NCBI GenBank assembly: GCA_913053875.1
Contig: CAJXGN010000001.1
Location: forward strand, 186,001-250,000
Direction: 5' to 3'
From: an uncultured Agromyces sp.
GTDB lineage: Bacteria; Actinomycetota; Actinomycetes; Actinomycetales; Microbacteriaceae
DNA: 64,000 bases
Shown here piece by piece: positions 63,692 through 64,000 of the stretch. Numbering within the stretch: the first letter of the stretch is position 1; each line of letters starts with the position of its first letter. The notes below the pieces were generated by a model. The model worked only from the letters and a program-made list of their open reading frames with translations, did no database searches and was not told the origin of the DNA. Position numbers and translations under genes: made by a program.

Positions 63692-64000
63692 TCAGTCGAG
63701 CGCGGCCTGCAGCGACTCGACCAGCTCGGGCATGCCGCCCGACCAGGTGACGCTGAGCGCGGTGGGCGGCGACACGGCCGACACCTTCACCGGGTCGTAG
63801 ACCTGCGCGACGCGGCCCGCGGCGACGGCTGGGATCGCCTGGAGCTCGGACTTCTCGAGGAACGCGGCGGCCTCGTCCTCGGTGCTGTGGTAGCTGACGA
63901 TGACGTCGGCGTCGAGCTTGTCGAGCTCCTCGTAGCTCAGCTCGTAGAAGAATCCGCCGTCGGAGGTGTCGAGCTCGGTCACGCTCGGGGCGATCTCGAA
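63692..64000 (-). CDS. Siderophore/iron-type ABC transporter substrate-binding protein (N-terminal part outside window)
   Basis: The last 102 codons of a FecB/FepB-like binding protein (PF01497 type). Visible are the late part of the fold: YEELDKLDADVIVSYHSTED, then AIPAVAAGRVAQVYD, a pattern common to this family, and the terminal helix ELVESLQAAL. It would capture ferric siderophores or a similar ligand outside the membrane. The signal sequence and the ligand site are past base 64000. It converges on the HEXXH gene with a 78-base gap containing a GGCATCCG octamer. Confidence 0.85.
   Translation of the reverse strand, partial: FEIAPSVTELDTSDGGFFYELSYEELDKLDADVIVSYHSTEDEAAAFLEKSELQAIPAVAAGRVAQVYDPVKVSAVSPPTALSVTWSGGMPELVESLQAALD

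Overview
The window is very GC-rich (roughly 70-75 percent by eye) and almost wholly coding. Gene content points to an actinobacterium, most likely the family Microbacteriaceae (Agromyces/Microbacterium-like): an actinobacterial order argS, lysA-hom-thrC-thrB-rho-prfA, prmC-sua5-wecA-atp, a short epsilon subunit, DUF4192 and DUF2993 proteins, and many GTG starts with 4-base GTGA/ATGA overlaps. Genus is inference. I see no rRNA, CRISPR array, insertion sequence, phage gene or attachment site. There is one tRNA. No gap without a gene exceeds 300 bases.

Region by region. 1-6.5 kb: the 3'-truncated dxr, a degenerate phosphopantetheinyl-transferase-like gene, an acyltransferase, a lipoprotein, OsmC, a GABA aminotransferase and asparaginase. 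6.5-23.1 kb: a one-direction cluster, read from right to left: FHA protein, PP2C phosphatase, membrane Ser/Thr kinase, a 1954-residue membrane-anchored Ig-like/Fn3 protein, MoxR ATPase, DUF58, a transglutaminase-fold membrane protein, and an FtsK/EccC-like ATPase. It resembles the PFNA (Pkb2-Fn3-AAA-DUF58-transglutaminase-PP2C) cluster described in bifidobacteria. The transglutaminase-fold protein lacks the catalytic Cys and His, and an EccC-like ATPase ends the cluster. 23.1-28 kb: a polyamine/GABA catabolic group around an Lrp-type regulator. 28-32.9 kb: DUF4192, aldo-keto reductase, alkylation repair (ogt-tag), and a P-loop kinase plus YaaA that trail the ATP synthase operon. 32.9-43 kb: ATP synthase genes, an AtpI-like protein, a WecA-type transferase, Sua5 and a HAD hydrolase. 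43-57.4 kb: prmC, cysK-cysE, prfA, rho, threonine/lysine genes, a DUF2993 protein, argS, a lipoprotein and tRNA-Arg. 57.4-64 kb: pcm, an ECF sigma factor and its membrane partner, a ROK regulator, a leader peptide and arginase-family enzyme, a flavoprotein disulfide reductase with a small HEXXH protein, and a partial siderophore-binding protein.

Sequence-level signals beyond the genes are: an over-represented octamer CGGATGCC/GGCATCCG in genes and gaps; many start codons preceded by a -10-like hexamer at 6-9 bases, implying leaderless transcripts; a 38-bp gap between argS and a lipoprotein gene with two opposed -10 elements; and a 16-codon Arg-containing leader ORF with tandem palindromes just before the arginase-family gene.
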